Shown here in pieces: positions 1 through 7,491 of a DNA stretch of 53,976 bases. Position 1 is the first letter of the stretch; the number at the start of each line of letters is the position of its first letter. The stretch is taken from the NCBI RefSeq assembly GCF_034113385.1, contig NZ_JAXEXL010000020.1, positions 1 through 53,976 of the forward strand, read 5' to 3'. Position numbers and translations under genes: made by a program. The DNA comes from Atopobium sp034113385. Its GTDB lineage: Bacteria; Actinomycetota; Coriobacteriia; Coriobacteriales; Atopobiaceae. The notes beneath the pieces are model-generated. The model was not told where the DNA came from, searched no databases, and saw only the letters and a list, made by a program, of their open reading frames with translations.

Positions 1-1
1 G

Positions 2-154
2 TATGACTGGGGTACGGGCGAGTGGATGGATAGCTGGAAGGAGCGCGCTGAGGCTGCTGGCGTTAATGTTATTGATACGATTATCGCTAACCTTGAGCCT
101 GAGGATGACGCTCTTGACGCTCTTCGTGCTGCTGGCGAGAAACTCGCTGAGTAA
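2..154 (+). CDS. flavodoxin, C-terminal fragment (gene enters from the left)
   Basis: The first 50 codons readable in frame 2 encode the end of a short-chain flavodoxin, a cytosolic FMN electron carrier. The fragment opens with YDWGTGEWMDSWKERAEAAG, which matches the conserved 'G(W/S)GDGEWM..W..R....G' stretch after the third FMN-binding loop, and it ends with the usual C-terminal helix (ALDALRAAGEKLAE). The start and the phosphate-binding loop lie outside the window. A hairpin followed by T residues comes about 55 nt after the stop. The family call rests on pattern recognition over a short piece, so it is good but not certain. Confidence 0.75.
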   Translation, partial: YDWGTGEWMDSWKERAEAAGVNVIDTIIANLEPEDDALDALRAAGEKLAE

Positions 155-207
155 AACACGCTTTTTACCAGACAATATGAAGCTGGGAGTTTATTTAGCT
201 CGTATGA

Positions 208-238
208 AGCCGCTGTCTGTGATGGCGGCTGATTTTTT
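208..238 (+). terminator. intrinsic terminator after the flavodoxin gene
   Basis: An AGCCGC...GCGGCT stem (208-215 with 223-230, including two G-U pairs) is followed by a run of six T at 233-238. It lies 54 nt after the flavodoxin stop and reaches the end of the convergent elp3 gene. Confidence 0.6.
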
Positions 239-2147
239 ATTGCAACTCTTTGCGCTGATACAAGCCTGCATCTATAAAGCCTTGCGCACGATAGTAGGCA
301 CGTGTACCAACAGAACTAATTACATTCAGGCTGGTATAGCCTGCGTCTGTAGCAAGCGTACTTGCGTAAGCAAGCAATTTTTGGCCCAGACCTTGATGCT
401 GTGCAGAAATACCCTCTGTACCCAGCGATAAAGCCTGTCCGTATACATGCAATTCTCGAATCATTGCTTGGCCTGGTTGTACCGCGAGTTCATCTGCCGC
501 TACATCACACATGCCGGCCGACAGTTTGTCCCAATGAGGGAGCGAAAGCCTGCAAAACCCAGCAATGTTATTGTCTGTAGTTACCCACTGCAAGAAGTGC
601 TCATCGCTTACTGCGGTAGTGTATGCATACTCTTGTAAGGTCAGCTCATCGGCTTGTACCTGCTGTTGATTAATTTCTCTAAAGCGAATTTCCTGAACGC
701 GACCTGCCAGATCTTCACTGGTCAGGTGCTGTTCGACCATTTGGCGTAAGTTAGTGTGCTTGTTGCCTACCAAAATATCAGTAGAGCTAATATCACGAAT
801 CATGCGAGAAATGCGAACGTAGCAAGGAGCTGCCAACACATCATGCACAAGTATGTCTACCAGTTCCTCTTTTGAGTAGGGAAGCCACGCACCTTTGTGG
901 TATTTCTCGACCAGTTGTGTGCCTTCTACAAGCGCGCAGGGGTACAGTTTAACCTCATCTGGTAAATAGCCAGGGTCAGTAATAAAGGTATCAAAGTCAT
1001 ACTTGTCTGACTGAGGTGTTGCACCAAGCAGATTAATCATCATGTGGGCATGAATCTTAAACCCATACAGGCGAATCAGAGAAAATGCACGTTTAATCTG
1101 GGTTGTAGTCATGTGACGCAGGTTGGCATCAAGAATCTCTTGGCGAGTGCTTTGAATGCCAATTTGAATCTTGGTACAGCCAAGCTGCCTAAACAGTTTG
1201 AGGTTGGCAGCGGTAATTGTGTCAGGACGCGTCTCTATAACTAGGCCTACAACGCGACATGCTGCGGTCTCGTTTTTTTGTTGCTGCTTGTAAAGATCAT
1301 CAAGCGTGGCGCTCATATGCGCCCAGGCATTTTGATGGGGCTGACTGGTGTCATACAGCTGATGGAAGGCTTGATTATAGCTGGTTGTACCTGCTGTAAT
1401 GGCTTCTTGTTGCGGAGCAACAAAGGCAGCGAGTGCCTCTTCTGTATGATGCAGCCCCAATGAGTGATACCAGTTGAGGCGTTTCTTGCTCTGATGAGGT
1501 GAAGCAGGCCACTCATTAAGTGCACGAAAGAGTTCACTCACAAACCAGTACTGATAGCTTATGGGGTAGTCACTCCAAGTACCACCTAGTACAATGAGCT
1601 CGACCTTATCGGTAGAATGACCCATTTGATGTAGGGCACGTAGACGTGCAGCAACTTGTATATAGGGATCAAAAAAAGCTTGCTCTGCACGCTGACAAGC
1701 AGGTTCGTTAGCAATATAGCTTTTGGGCATGCGCAAATCACAGGGGCAGTACAAACAATTGCTGGAGCAGGTGTGCGGGCGTGTGATAACGGTAATAGTT
1801 GCTACTCCCGAGGCACTGCGCCGTGGTTTCATACGTACTGAGCGTATAAAACGCGCCTCTAGTTCTGGGGTAATATTCCACGATTGCCAAAGCTCAGAGT
1901 TTTGATCCTTAGCTTGTAAAAAATAAGGCAAAAGAGCGCGCTTAGGGATTTGAGTTGTGCGAGAAGTGCTGCGAGTACCACCACTATGAGCGCGCAGTAG
2001 TGCTTCGAGCTGATGGGCATCAAGCGCGCTCTGAGAATTGGTGCGAAGTTGTTGCAATATGTCTGTTATGAGTTCATCCATATCCGCATTATACGCAGCT
2101 AAGTGTTTCTTTGTCTGCTGCGCTTGTTGTGGTGGGGTAAAATCCAA
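237..2147 (-). CDS. elp3: Elp3-like tRNA U34 modification enzyme (radical SAM + GNAT)
   Basis: Elp3 family enzymes attach a carboxymethyl-type group to C5 of wobble uridine 34 in tRNA, using a radical SAM domain and an acetyl-CoA-binding GNAT domain. Visible features: a radical SAM cluster motif C127-x3-C131-x2-C134 followed by P; an Elp3-like block with NEPACQRA, VELIVLGGTWSDYP and IETRPD; and a C-terminal GNAT domain with AMIRELHVYG, the acetyl-CoA loop QHQGLGQKLL and VISSVGTRAYYRAQGF. The length of 636 aa fits single-protein bacterial and archaeal Elp3. The cysteine spacing is x3/x2 rather than the x4/x2 or x9/x2 spacing I associate with other Elp3 proteins, so this is a divergent branch. 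The listed start is TTG at 2147; an ATG at 2081 (residue 23) is a serious alternative, and neither has a good ribosome site. It is head-to-head with a Trm9-like methyltransferase that could act on its product. Confidence 0.88.
   Translation of the reverse strand: MDFTPPQQAQQTKKHLAAYNADMDELITDILQQLRTNSQSALDAHQLEALLRAHSGGTRSTSRTTQIPKRALLPYFLQAKDQNSELWQSWNITPELEARFIRSVRMKPRRSASGVATITVITRPHTCSSNCLYCPCDLRMPKSYIANEPACQRAEQAFFDPYIQVAARLRALHQMGHSTDKVELIVLGGTWSDYPISYQYWFVSELFRALNEWPASPHQSKKRLNWYHSLGLHHTEEALAAFVAPQQEAITAGTTSYNQAFHQLYDTSQPHQNAWAHMSATLDDLYKQQQKNETAACRVVGLVIETRPDTITAANLKLFRQLGCTKIQIGIQSTRQEILDANLRHMTTTQIKRAFSLIRLYGFKIHAHMMINLLGATPQSDKYDFDTFITDPGYLPDEVKLYPCALVEGTQLVEKYHKGAWLPYSKEELVDILVHDVLAAPCYVRISRMIRDISSTDILVGNKHTNLRQMVEQHLTSEDLAGRVQEIRFREINQQQVQADELTLQEYAYTTAVSDEHFLQWVTTDNNIAGFCRLSLPHWDKLSAGMCDVAADELAVQPGQAMIRELHVYGQALSLGTEGISAQHQGLGQKLLAYASTLATDAGYTSLNVISSVGTRAYYRAQGFIDAGLYQRKELQ
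2138..2143 (+). promoter_or_regulatory. candidate -10 box (TAAAAT) for a leaderless trm9-like transcript
   Basis: GGTAAAAT ends 7 nt before the ATG at 2151, so transcription would start at or next to the start codon and give a leaderless mRNA. No convincing -35 is seen, and the ribosome site upstream of the ATG is weak. The box lies inside elp3 if elp3 starts at 2147. Confidence 0.3.
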
Positions 2148-2150
2148 GGT

Positions 2151-2939
2151 ATGAATAGTTTTAATGCCACATCATATAACACGCAAGCTGCACGTCTGTT
2201 GAGCAAACTCACCTCTGATTTTTATGCTCAGCAGGCTCAGAGTTTTTCTGCGACGCGTCAAGCACCTTGGCAGGGATGGCAGCGTTGTCTGGATAGTATG
2301 CCAGCCGTCATGGCTGCTACAAATCTTCGTGTGCTTGATGTAGGGTGTGGCAACTTGCGTTTTGCACGCTTTTTAACAGAGCAAAGGAATATACATCCTA
2401 CAGCATACTATGCCGTAGATAATTGCATACCACTGGTTCAAAGTGGTAGTGCGGATAGACAAACCACTGTTATGGCAGTGGATGTAGTGGACAGTCTTTT
2501 GGATGATACCTTGGCAGCTCAGCTAACCATGACAGATTGTGATTTGGTAGTAGCTTTTGGACTCATGCATCATGTGCCAGGTATGCAAAATCGTGCACAA
2601 CTCCTAAAAACTCTGCTCGATAAGACCAAACCAAAAGGATATATTTGTGTCTCGTTTTGGCAGTTTATGCACAGTGCAAAGTTAGCTGCTAAAGCACAGC
2701 AAACTACAACTCAAGCGTTGCAGCAGCTGCAGTTAGATGCCAGTGTATTAGAAGAACATGACTATCTTATTGGTTGGCAAAATAAAGCCCATACGTGGCG
2801 TTATTGCCATCATTTTACAAACAACGAGCTTGCCGATGTACTTGCTAGTCTTGGCCCTCAAGTTCGTGTCTGCGCTCAATTTAGTGCAGATGGAAAAGAC
2901 AAAAACCTGAATCACTATCTTGTATTACAATGCGTGTAG
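2151..2939 (+). CDS. Trm9/ALKBH8-like SAM-dependent tRNA methyltransferase (predicted)
   Basis: A 262-aa class I methyltransferase. SAM motif I is VLDVGCGN (residues 61-68). Beyond the generic fold it carries marks of the Trm9 family: the N-terminal FSATRQAPW (32-40), matching the FSxTRxxPW signature; FGLMHHVPG where Trm9 has IAVVHHxS; and a C-terminal DYLIGW followed by WRYCHHFTNNEL, matching Trm9 VPW...YRYYHxxxxGEL. In eukaryotes Trm9 methylates cm5U34 of tRNA to mcm5U34, downstream of Elp3. The divergent elp3 neighbour supports the same role here, which is inference. I chose ATG 2151 because homology begins just after it; the longer frame upstream overlaps elp3. It could instead be a generic small-molecule methyltransferase, but the combination of motifs makes that less likely. 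Confidence 0.75.
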   Translation: MNSFNATSYNTQAARLLSKLTSDFYAQQAQSFSATRQAPWQGWQRCLDSMPAVMAATNLRVLDVGCGNLRFARFLTEQRNIHPTAYYAVDNCIPLVQSGSADRQTTVMAVDVVDSLLDDTLAAQLTMTDCDLVVAFGLMHHVPGMQNRAQLLKTLLDKTKPKGYICVSFWQFMHSAKLAAKAQQTTTQALQQLQLDASVLEEHDYLIGWQNKAHTWRYCHHFTNNELADVLASLGPQVRVCAQFSADGKDKNLNHYLVLQCV

Positions 2940-3081
2940 TTTATACCAGAAAAATATAACTATACATACATATAAATCAGAATATATACAGGTATATGCC
3001 TAAGAAATCCTATTTTTATGTAAATCCAAGAATCACGAACAAAAATATATGTTCATGTATTCATGTTTGAGTATACTAAGT

Positions 3082-3113
3082 GCTAATAAGTTAGTTATAA
3101 CTAACTTATTAGC
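3082..3113. repeat. perfect 32-bp palindrome, no loop
   Basis: The arm GCTAATAAGTTAGTTA (3082-3097) is followed directly by its exact reverse complement. There is no T-run, so it is not a standard terminator. A position just downstream of a possible -10 box suggests an operator for a dimeric repressor, or a strong 5' leader hairpin, for the amidohydrolase gene. Confidence 0.85.
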
Positions 3114-3125
3114 AAACCGAGCGGT

Positions 3126-3141
3126 ATGAGGGGCCCCTCAT
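3126..3141. repeat. perfect 16-bp palindrome ATGAGGGGCCCCTCAT
   Basis: A self-complementary 16-mer lies 12 nt after the 32-bp palindrome, in the leader of the amidohydrolase gene. In RNA it could only form a hairpin with unpaired central bases. As DNA it is a plausible second operator. Confidence 0.7.
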
Positions 3142-3296
3142 CGGATGGCATGAACTCATCTGCTGTTAAGTGTGAGGAGTCAGTCATTCGATAGCTCTAC
3201 CCGGTTCGCATAGCGTTATAAGCACCACCTTGTTCTACCTGTTTTACCGGCACGTTTATTTTGTCAGTTATGCAGAAAGGATTTGGAGGAAGCAGT

Positions 3297-4544
3297 ATGG
3301 CTAAGTATGCAATTGCGGGAGGAATACTTGTTGATGGTACCGGTACTGCACCGGTTGAGAACGCGCTCGTTCTTATTGATGACGATAAGATTACGTATGC
3401 TGGCGCGTCTACCGAGATTCCCGCTGGTTATGAGGTTATCGACGCTACGGGTAAAACCGTCATGCCTGGTTTAGTTGATACGCACTTGCACTTCTCGGGT
3501 AACCTAACCGATAACGATAATGACTGGGTTATCGAGAGTGTTGCTCAAAAGCAGGCATGTGCTGTCAAGCAGGCCTACGATGCTTTGAGTCATGGTCTTA
3601 CATCTGTGGGCGAGATTGGTCGTAACGGTATTGCTATTCGTGACCTGGTCAACATGGGTGTTATGAAGGGGCCACGTATCTTTGCAACTGGTCTTGGTTT
3701 GTGCCGTGTAGCAGGCCATGGCGATTCACACCATCTACCGTTACAGATTTCTAAAGATTCCCATCCATGGGGTTTCCAGGCTGATGGTCCATGGGAGCTG
3801 CGTAAAGCTATTCGTATGCGCTTGCGCGAGAACCCTGATGCAATCAAGATTTGGGCAACTGGTGGCGGTATTTGGCGCTGGGACTCCGACCGTCTTCAGT
3901 TGTTCTGCACCGAAGAAATTAAGGCAATCGCCGATGAGTGCCGCATGGTAGAGATTCCTTTGTGGGCGCACTCATATAACAACTTTGATGCAGCTTATGA
4001 CTGCGTGCGCTTTGGCTGCACGCAGCTTATCCATGGTTTTGAGCTTGACGATAGAACCATGAACTTAATGGCTGAGAAGGGCACCTTCTTTACGCCCACC
4101 ATCGGTTTCTTGCCAACTTGGTACTCCACCTATCCACCTGAGTGGACGCCTGAGCTTGATAAGTTCCCCGGTGAGACCGTTGTCGAGAAGGGCTTGGAGC
4201 GCACCTACGCTAACTTGCGTCGCGCGTATGAACTTAACGTACCTCTTACCATTGGATCGGATTCCTTCTCCTTTGTTACCCCGTATGGCTATGTCACAAT
4301 TGACGAGATGTATGCCTTTGTCGAGAAGGCGGGCATTTCTGTTCTGGATACCATTAAGGCAGCCACGCTTAATGGCGCTCAGATGTTGGGTCATGAGGAT
4401 GAGTTTGGCTCTGTCGAAGCGGGCAAGTCCGCTGACATTCTTGTTGTTAAGGGCGATGTTGTGACTAACCTTCATAACCTCACGCCCGATAACATGGACG
4501 TCATCATGAAAGAGGGCGAGCTTGTTGTTAAGGGCGCTCTATAA
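3297..4544 (+). CDS. metal-dependent amidohydrolase (imidazolonepropionase/prolidase-like)
   Basis: A 415-aa cytosolic hydrolase of the amidohydrolase superfamily, which hydrolyses C-N bonds at a one- or two-metal centre. The metal ligands are visible in order: H63 and H65 in VDTHLHF, a likely carboxylated K184 in AIKIWATGG, H225 in WAHSYN, H246 in IHGFELDD and D322 in IGSDSF. The N-terminal beta-sandwich (GGILVDGTG...VLIDDDKI) and the C-terminal closing strand (GSVEAGKSADILVVKGD) are both present. ATG 3297 is preceded by GGAGGA at 3285-3290 with good spacing. The substrate cannot be told; related proteins include Xaa-Pro dipeptidases and imidazolonepropionase-like enzymes. A terminator follows, so it looks monocistronic. 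Confidence 0.85.
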   Translation: MAKYAIAGGILVDGTGTAPVENALVLIDDDKITYAGASTEIPAGYEVIDATGKTVMPGLVDTHLHFSGNLTDNDNDWVIESVAQKQACAVKQAYDALSHGLTSVGEIGRNGIAIRDLVNMGVMKGPRIFATGLGLCRVAGHGDSHHLPLQISKDSHPWGFQADGPWELRKAIRMRLRENPDAIKIWATGGGIWRWDSDRLQLFCTEEIKAIADECRMVEIPLWAHSYNNFDAAYDCVRFGCTQLIHGFELDDRTMNLMAEKGTFFTPTIGFLPTWYSTYPPEWTPELDKFPGETVVEKGLERTYANLRRAYELNVPLTIGSDSFSFVTPYGYVTIDEMYAFVEKAGISVLDTIKAATLNGAQMLGHEDEFGSVEAGKSADILVVKGDVVTNLHNLTPDNMDVIMKEGELVVKGAL

Positions 4545-4570
4545 GGTTATTCTTGGGCGTTTTGAGCGGT

Positions 4571-4607
4571 CCTCGGTGTCAGTATGGTACTGAGGTTTAG
4601 CTTTTTT
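4571..4607 (+). terminator. intrinsic terminator after the amidohydrolase gene
   Basis: The stem CCTCGG...CTGAGG (4571-4595) can extend to 11 pairs with G-U pairs. TTTAGC and then six T residues (4602-4607) follow. Confidence 0.6.
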
Positions 4608-4633
4608 GAGGTCGAGCTACCTGTTTTTGTATG

Positions 4634-4661
4634 GCTATGCGCGCCTTAGGGTGCGCATAGC
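4634..4661 (+). promoter_or_regulatory. 9-bp hairpin upstream of the CobW-type GTPase
   Basis: GCTATGCGC (4634-4642) and GCGCATAGC (4653-4661) pair perfectly across a 10-nt loop. There is no T-run. It lies about 50 nt before the GTPase start, so it may be an operator or leader hairpin. Confidence 0.5.
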
Positions 4662-4709
4662 ATCTATCTATGGGACGTCTTGATGGTATGTATAGAATGA
4701 GGGGTTCGC

Positions 4710-5852
4710 ATGGCAGATACAAAGAATGTCAAAATTGCACTTATTACGGGCTATTTAGGCGCGGGAAAGACTACGGTCCTAAATCGCATTCTTGCTAATA
4801 GCGAGGGTGTTCGCGCGGCTGTTATTGTCAATGACATTGGTGAGATAAATGTGGATGCAAGTCTTATCAAAGAGGGCGGCCTTGCCGATGGCGATGAGGT
4901 TATTCCACTGACGAATGGTTGTTTATGCTGCACCTTGTCGGATGATTTGAACCTACAGCTTGGTGATATAGCTGACTCAGGCGATTTTGATTACATTTTT
5001 ATTGAAGCATCTGGTATCTGCGAGCCCATCCCCATTACCTATACCATTTCGGCTTTTTGCAACCAAAGTAAAAAGTCTGACAAGCATGCTCATCTTGATT
5101 TAGACAACATTGTGGCCGTGGTCGATTGCGCGCGCATGTATGACGAGTTTAATGGCGGCAAGGCACTTCTTCGGGATACTATTGAGGAAGATGACCTAGA
5201 GAGTCTGCTTATTCAACAGATTGAGTTTTGTACTACGCTCATCCTTAACAAGAGTGATTTGGTGACACCAGAGCAGTTACGTGAACTTAAAGCTATTATT
5301 CGTGGTTTGCAGCGTGATGCAGTTATCGTTGAGGCAGTAAGGGGAGAAGTCCCCATGAGCGAGCTTGTTAACACAAATCGCTTTGATTTTGACAAGGCCT
5401 ATCGGTCTGCTGTCTGGATGGATGCAATGGAGCATCCGGAAGAACATGATGACCCCGAAGTTTTAGAATACGAGATTTCAACCTTTGTATATGACCGCCG
5501 CCGTCCCTTTGATGTTGACCGCTTCAATGACTTTGTGAGCAGTTGGCCAGAAAGCATTATTCGTGTAAAGGGCAAAGTCTGGCTCAACTGTGATTTTGAT
5601 ATGAGCTACGTGTTTGAGCAGGCAGGAAAGCAAGTTCAACTTTACGAGAATGGCATCTTTTACGATTCATTTCCTAAAGAGGAACAACAACAAATGCTTC
5701 TTGAACACCCTGAGTTACTTGAAGACTGGGACCATGAGTATGGCGACCGCGTGACTAAGCTTTGCTTTATCGGCCGCCATATGGATAAGGATGAAATTAT
5801 CGCCCAGCTTGATGCTTGTCTTACTGACTGGATACACGAGGCAAGCATGTAG
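4710..5852 (+). CDS. CobW/G3E-family GTPase, putative metal chaperone
   Basis: G3E-family GTPases deliver metals (zinc, cobalt, nickel) to target proteins using GTP hydrolysis. Present are the P-loop GYLGAGKTT (residues 14-22), the signature metal-binding CLCC (71-74, in TNGCLCCTLSDDL), the switch-like IEASGICEP, the base-recognition NKSD and a C-terminal CobW_C domain (VWLNCDFDMSYVF). The length is 380 aa. There is no His-rich metal tail. GAGGGG sits 5 nt before the ATG. It is convergent with the gpx-ohrR-CDF operon with only 2 nt between stop codons. Specificity cannot be decided from sequence; no Zur box or B12 gene is visible nearby. Confidence 0.85.
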   Translation: MADTKNVKIALITGYLGAGKTTVLNRILANSEGVRAAVIVNDIGEINVDASLIKEGGLADGDEVIPLTNGCLCCTLSDDLNLQLGDIADSGDFDYIFIEASGICEPIPITYTISAFCNQSKKSDKHAHLDLDNIVAVVDCARMYDEFNGGKALLRDTIEEDDLESLLIQQIEFCTTLILNKSDLVTPEQLRELKAIIRGLQRDAVIVEAVRGEVPMSELVNTNRFDFDKAYRSAVWMDAMEHPEEHDDPEVLEYEISTFVYDRRRPFDVDRFNDFVSSWPESIIRVKGKVWLNCDFDMSYVFEQAGKQVQLYENGIFYDSFPKEEQQQMLLEHPELLEDWDHEYGDRVTKLCFIGRHMDKDEIIAQLDACLTDWIHEASM

Positions 5853-5854
5853 CT

Positions 5855-7015
5855 TTAGTCACTGGTGTCTACATCAAGTACAGCCATAACGTGGTATTCA
5901 GGAAATGCTTGCTGCACATCATTGATAATGCGGTTAAAAAGCCCTTGGCGGTCAGAAGCTCCAAAGTCAATGATGACATCAAAACTCATGTGTTTCTTGA
6001 CGTTATCCAAATGAAAACCGTGCATTTGGATAACGTCATTGTGAGCCATAACTAGTCGGGTGACTTCAGAACGAATCCGTTTTGCTTCATCATCAGTGGT
6101 ATTTTGTGAGTATATGCCTACAGCTGCAAGAATAACGCGGCCACTGGTTTGTTCATAGACAGTATGTTGGATTTCGCGTGTTAGCTCATCAATCTGTGCA
6201 GCACTGGTTGTATCGGCAAGCTCTACGTGGATAGAACCAATGAGTGAGGTGGGGCCATAGTTGTGTAAATCAAGGTCATATACACCTAAAACGCCCTCTG
6301 TGGCTTGAGTTATTTCCTTAATTTGATGTGATAAATTTGCATCAATACGCTCCCCTAAAATTTGGCTGAGCGTTTCACTAAGAATGTCAAAACCAGCTTT
6401 GATAATTACCCCTGCAATAAGCAGGCCAACCCAAGCAGTAAAGTCAAGCCCACAGGTAAGATATACCAGCGCAGCAAGAAGCGTAGAGGCAGTAAGTATG
6501 GCATCAAAGAGGGCATCTGACCCTGAGGCTAGTAAAGAATCAGAGTCTACTTGTTTGCCGACGTTTTTAACATAGGTGCCAAGTATGAGCTTAACAACAA
6601 TGGTGGCTACAACCACAAGTAAAGTAGGAGTGGTGTAAGAAACTTGAGGTGTTGAGAAGAGTGCTTTGCCTGATTCTATAAGTGAGGTTATGCCTGCATA
6701 GAGTACGATGAGGGAAATGATTGTTGCGGTGAGATATTCAATACGCCCATATCCATAAGGATGAGCCTTGTTGGCAGGACGGCCAGCAAGTTTGGTGCCC
6801 ACAATTGTAATAACAGAACTGAGCGCATCAGAAAGGTTGTTGACGGCATCAAGCGTAATGGCGATAGACCCAGAAATGGTGCCCAAAAATGCTTTTATGG
6901 CAGCAAGTAGTATATTTGCAGCAATACCCACGACGCTTGTTCGCACAATGCTATGCTGGCGCGCTTGAGAAGAAATCTTTGAGCTTGAAGGCAACTCTGT
7001 TTCTGCTTGAGTCAT
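5855..7015 (-). CDS. cation diffusion facilitator (CDF) metal exporter
   Basis: A 386-aa inner-membrane efflux pump that exchanges divalent metal (Zn, Fe, Mn or Co) for protons. The two CDF metal-site motifs are visible: LDAVNNLSD in TM2 and ASGSDALFDA in TM5. HPYGYGRIEYL follows the first, as is usual. About six hydrophobic segments are followed by a C-terminal cytoplasmic ferredoxin-like domain (DLHNYGPTSLIGSIHVEL). LDAVNNLSD carries N/D ligands, a pattern not specific to zinc. It starts 5 nt after the ohrR-type gene, so it is very probably co-transcribed with gpx and that regulator. This suggests iron or manganese handling during peroxide stress, which is inference. Confidence 0.87.
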   Translation of the reverse strand: MTQAETELPSSSKISSQARQHSIVRTSVVGIAANILLAAIKAFLGTISGSIAITLDAVNNLSDALSSVITIVGTKLAGRPANKAHPYGYGRIEYLTATIISLIVLYAGITSLIESGKALFSTPQVSYTTPTLLVVVATIVVKLILGTYVKNVGKQVDSDSLLASGSDALFDAILTASTLLAALVYLTCGLDFTAWVGLLIAGVIIKAGFDILSETLSQILGERIDANLSHQIKEITQATEGVLGVYDLDLHNYGPTSLIGSIHVELADTTSAAQIDELTREIQHTVYEQTSGRVILAAVGIYSQNTTDDEAKRIRSEVTRLVMAHNDVIQMHGFHLDNVKKHMSFDVIIDFGASDRQGLFNRIINDVQQAFPEYHVMAVLDVDTSD

Positions 7016-7020
7016 GGTAA

Positions 7021-7491
7021 CTATCTTTCTGCAGGATGAGAAGATCGCGCACTTGTAAGTACCTTGTCTAAAAGGCGGCGGAGTTCTATAACCTCATCTG
7101 CTGTGAAGTCCAAACAGTTGCCCATGGCAGAGGGGATATTTTCTGCCTGCTTTTTGAGGTCGCAGCCAGCCTTGGTGAGCTCAACCGTGAGGATACGCTG
7201 GTCTTGCTTGTCATGATTACGCACAAGCAAGCCCTTTGCTTCCATCTTACGCAGCAGGGGAGTAAGGGTACCAGAATCTAAATAGAGACGCTCGCCAAGA
7301 GACTTTGCAGTAGTTTTCTTGACCTCCCAGAGCACCATCATGACAAGGTACTGTGTGTACGTAAGATTGAGCGGCTCCAAAAAAGGGGTGTAACGACGCA
7401 CTACTTCTTTGGCGCTGGCGTATAAAGGAAAACACAGCTGATTATCGAGCTTAAGCATCTGATTGTTGGAAATGTTGGTTGCGTCTGACAT
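7021..7491 (-). CDS. MarR-family regulator, OhrR-type peroxide sensor
   Basis: A 156-aa winged-helix DNA-binding repressor. It matches the OhrR branch closely: LDNQLCFPLYASAKEV with C20 in the place of the reactive OhrR cysteine, LTYTQYLVMMVLWE, and LGERLYLDSGTLTPLLRKME as the recognition helix. OhrR proteins leave DNA when the Cys is oxidised by organic hydroperoxides. Its start overlaps the gpx stop (TAATG), so translation is coupled, and the CDF exporter follows. The tandem palindrome at 8096-8124 upstream of gpx is the likely operator, so the operon is probably self-repressed. Confidence 0.88.
   Translation of the reverse strand: MSDATNISNNQMLKLDNQLCFPLYASAKEVVRRYTPFLEPLNLTYTQYLVMMVLWEVKKTTAKSLGERLYLDSGTLTPLLRKMEAKGLLVRNHDKQDQRILTVELTKAGCDLKKQAENIPSAMGNCLDFTADEVIELRRLLDKVLTSARSSHPAER

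Larger units (their letters stand above)
2940..3296. other. 357-bp intergenic region with palindromes
   Basis: No gene was found here. The first 140 nt are very AT-rich, with a possible -10 TATACT near 3072. Then come a perfect 32-bp palindrome (3082-3113), a perfect 16-bp palindrome (3126-3141) and about 155 nt of moderately GC-rich leader ending in the ribosome site of the amidohydrolase. No riboswitch family was recognised. No clear terminator follows the methyltransferase gene. Confidence 0.6.

Noticed and set aside
3004..3075. Origin-like AT-rich region
   Set aside because: No DnaA boxes or dnaA/dnaN genes are nearby.
3142..3260. Riboswitch in the amidohydrolase leader
   Set aside because: No conserved core of a riboswitch class that I know could be matched, only the two palindromes upstream.
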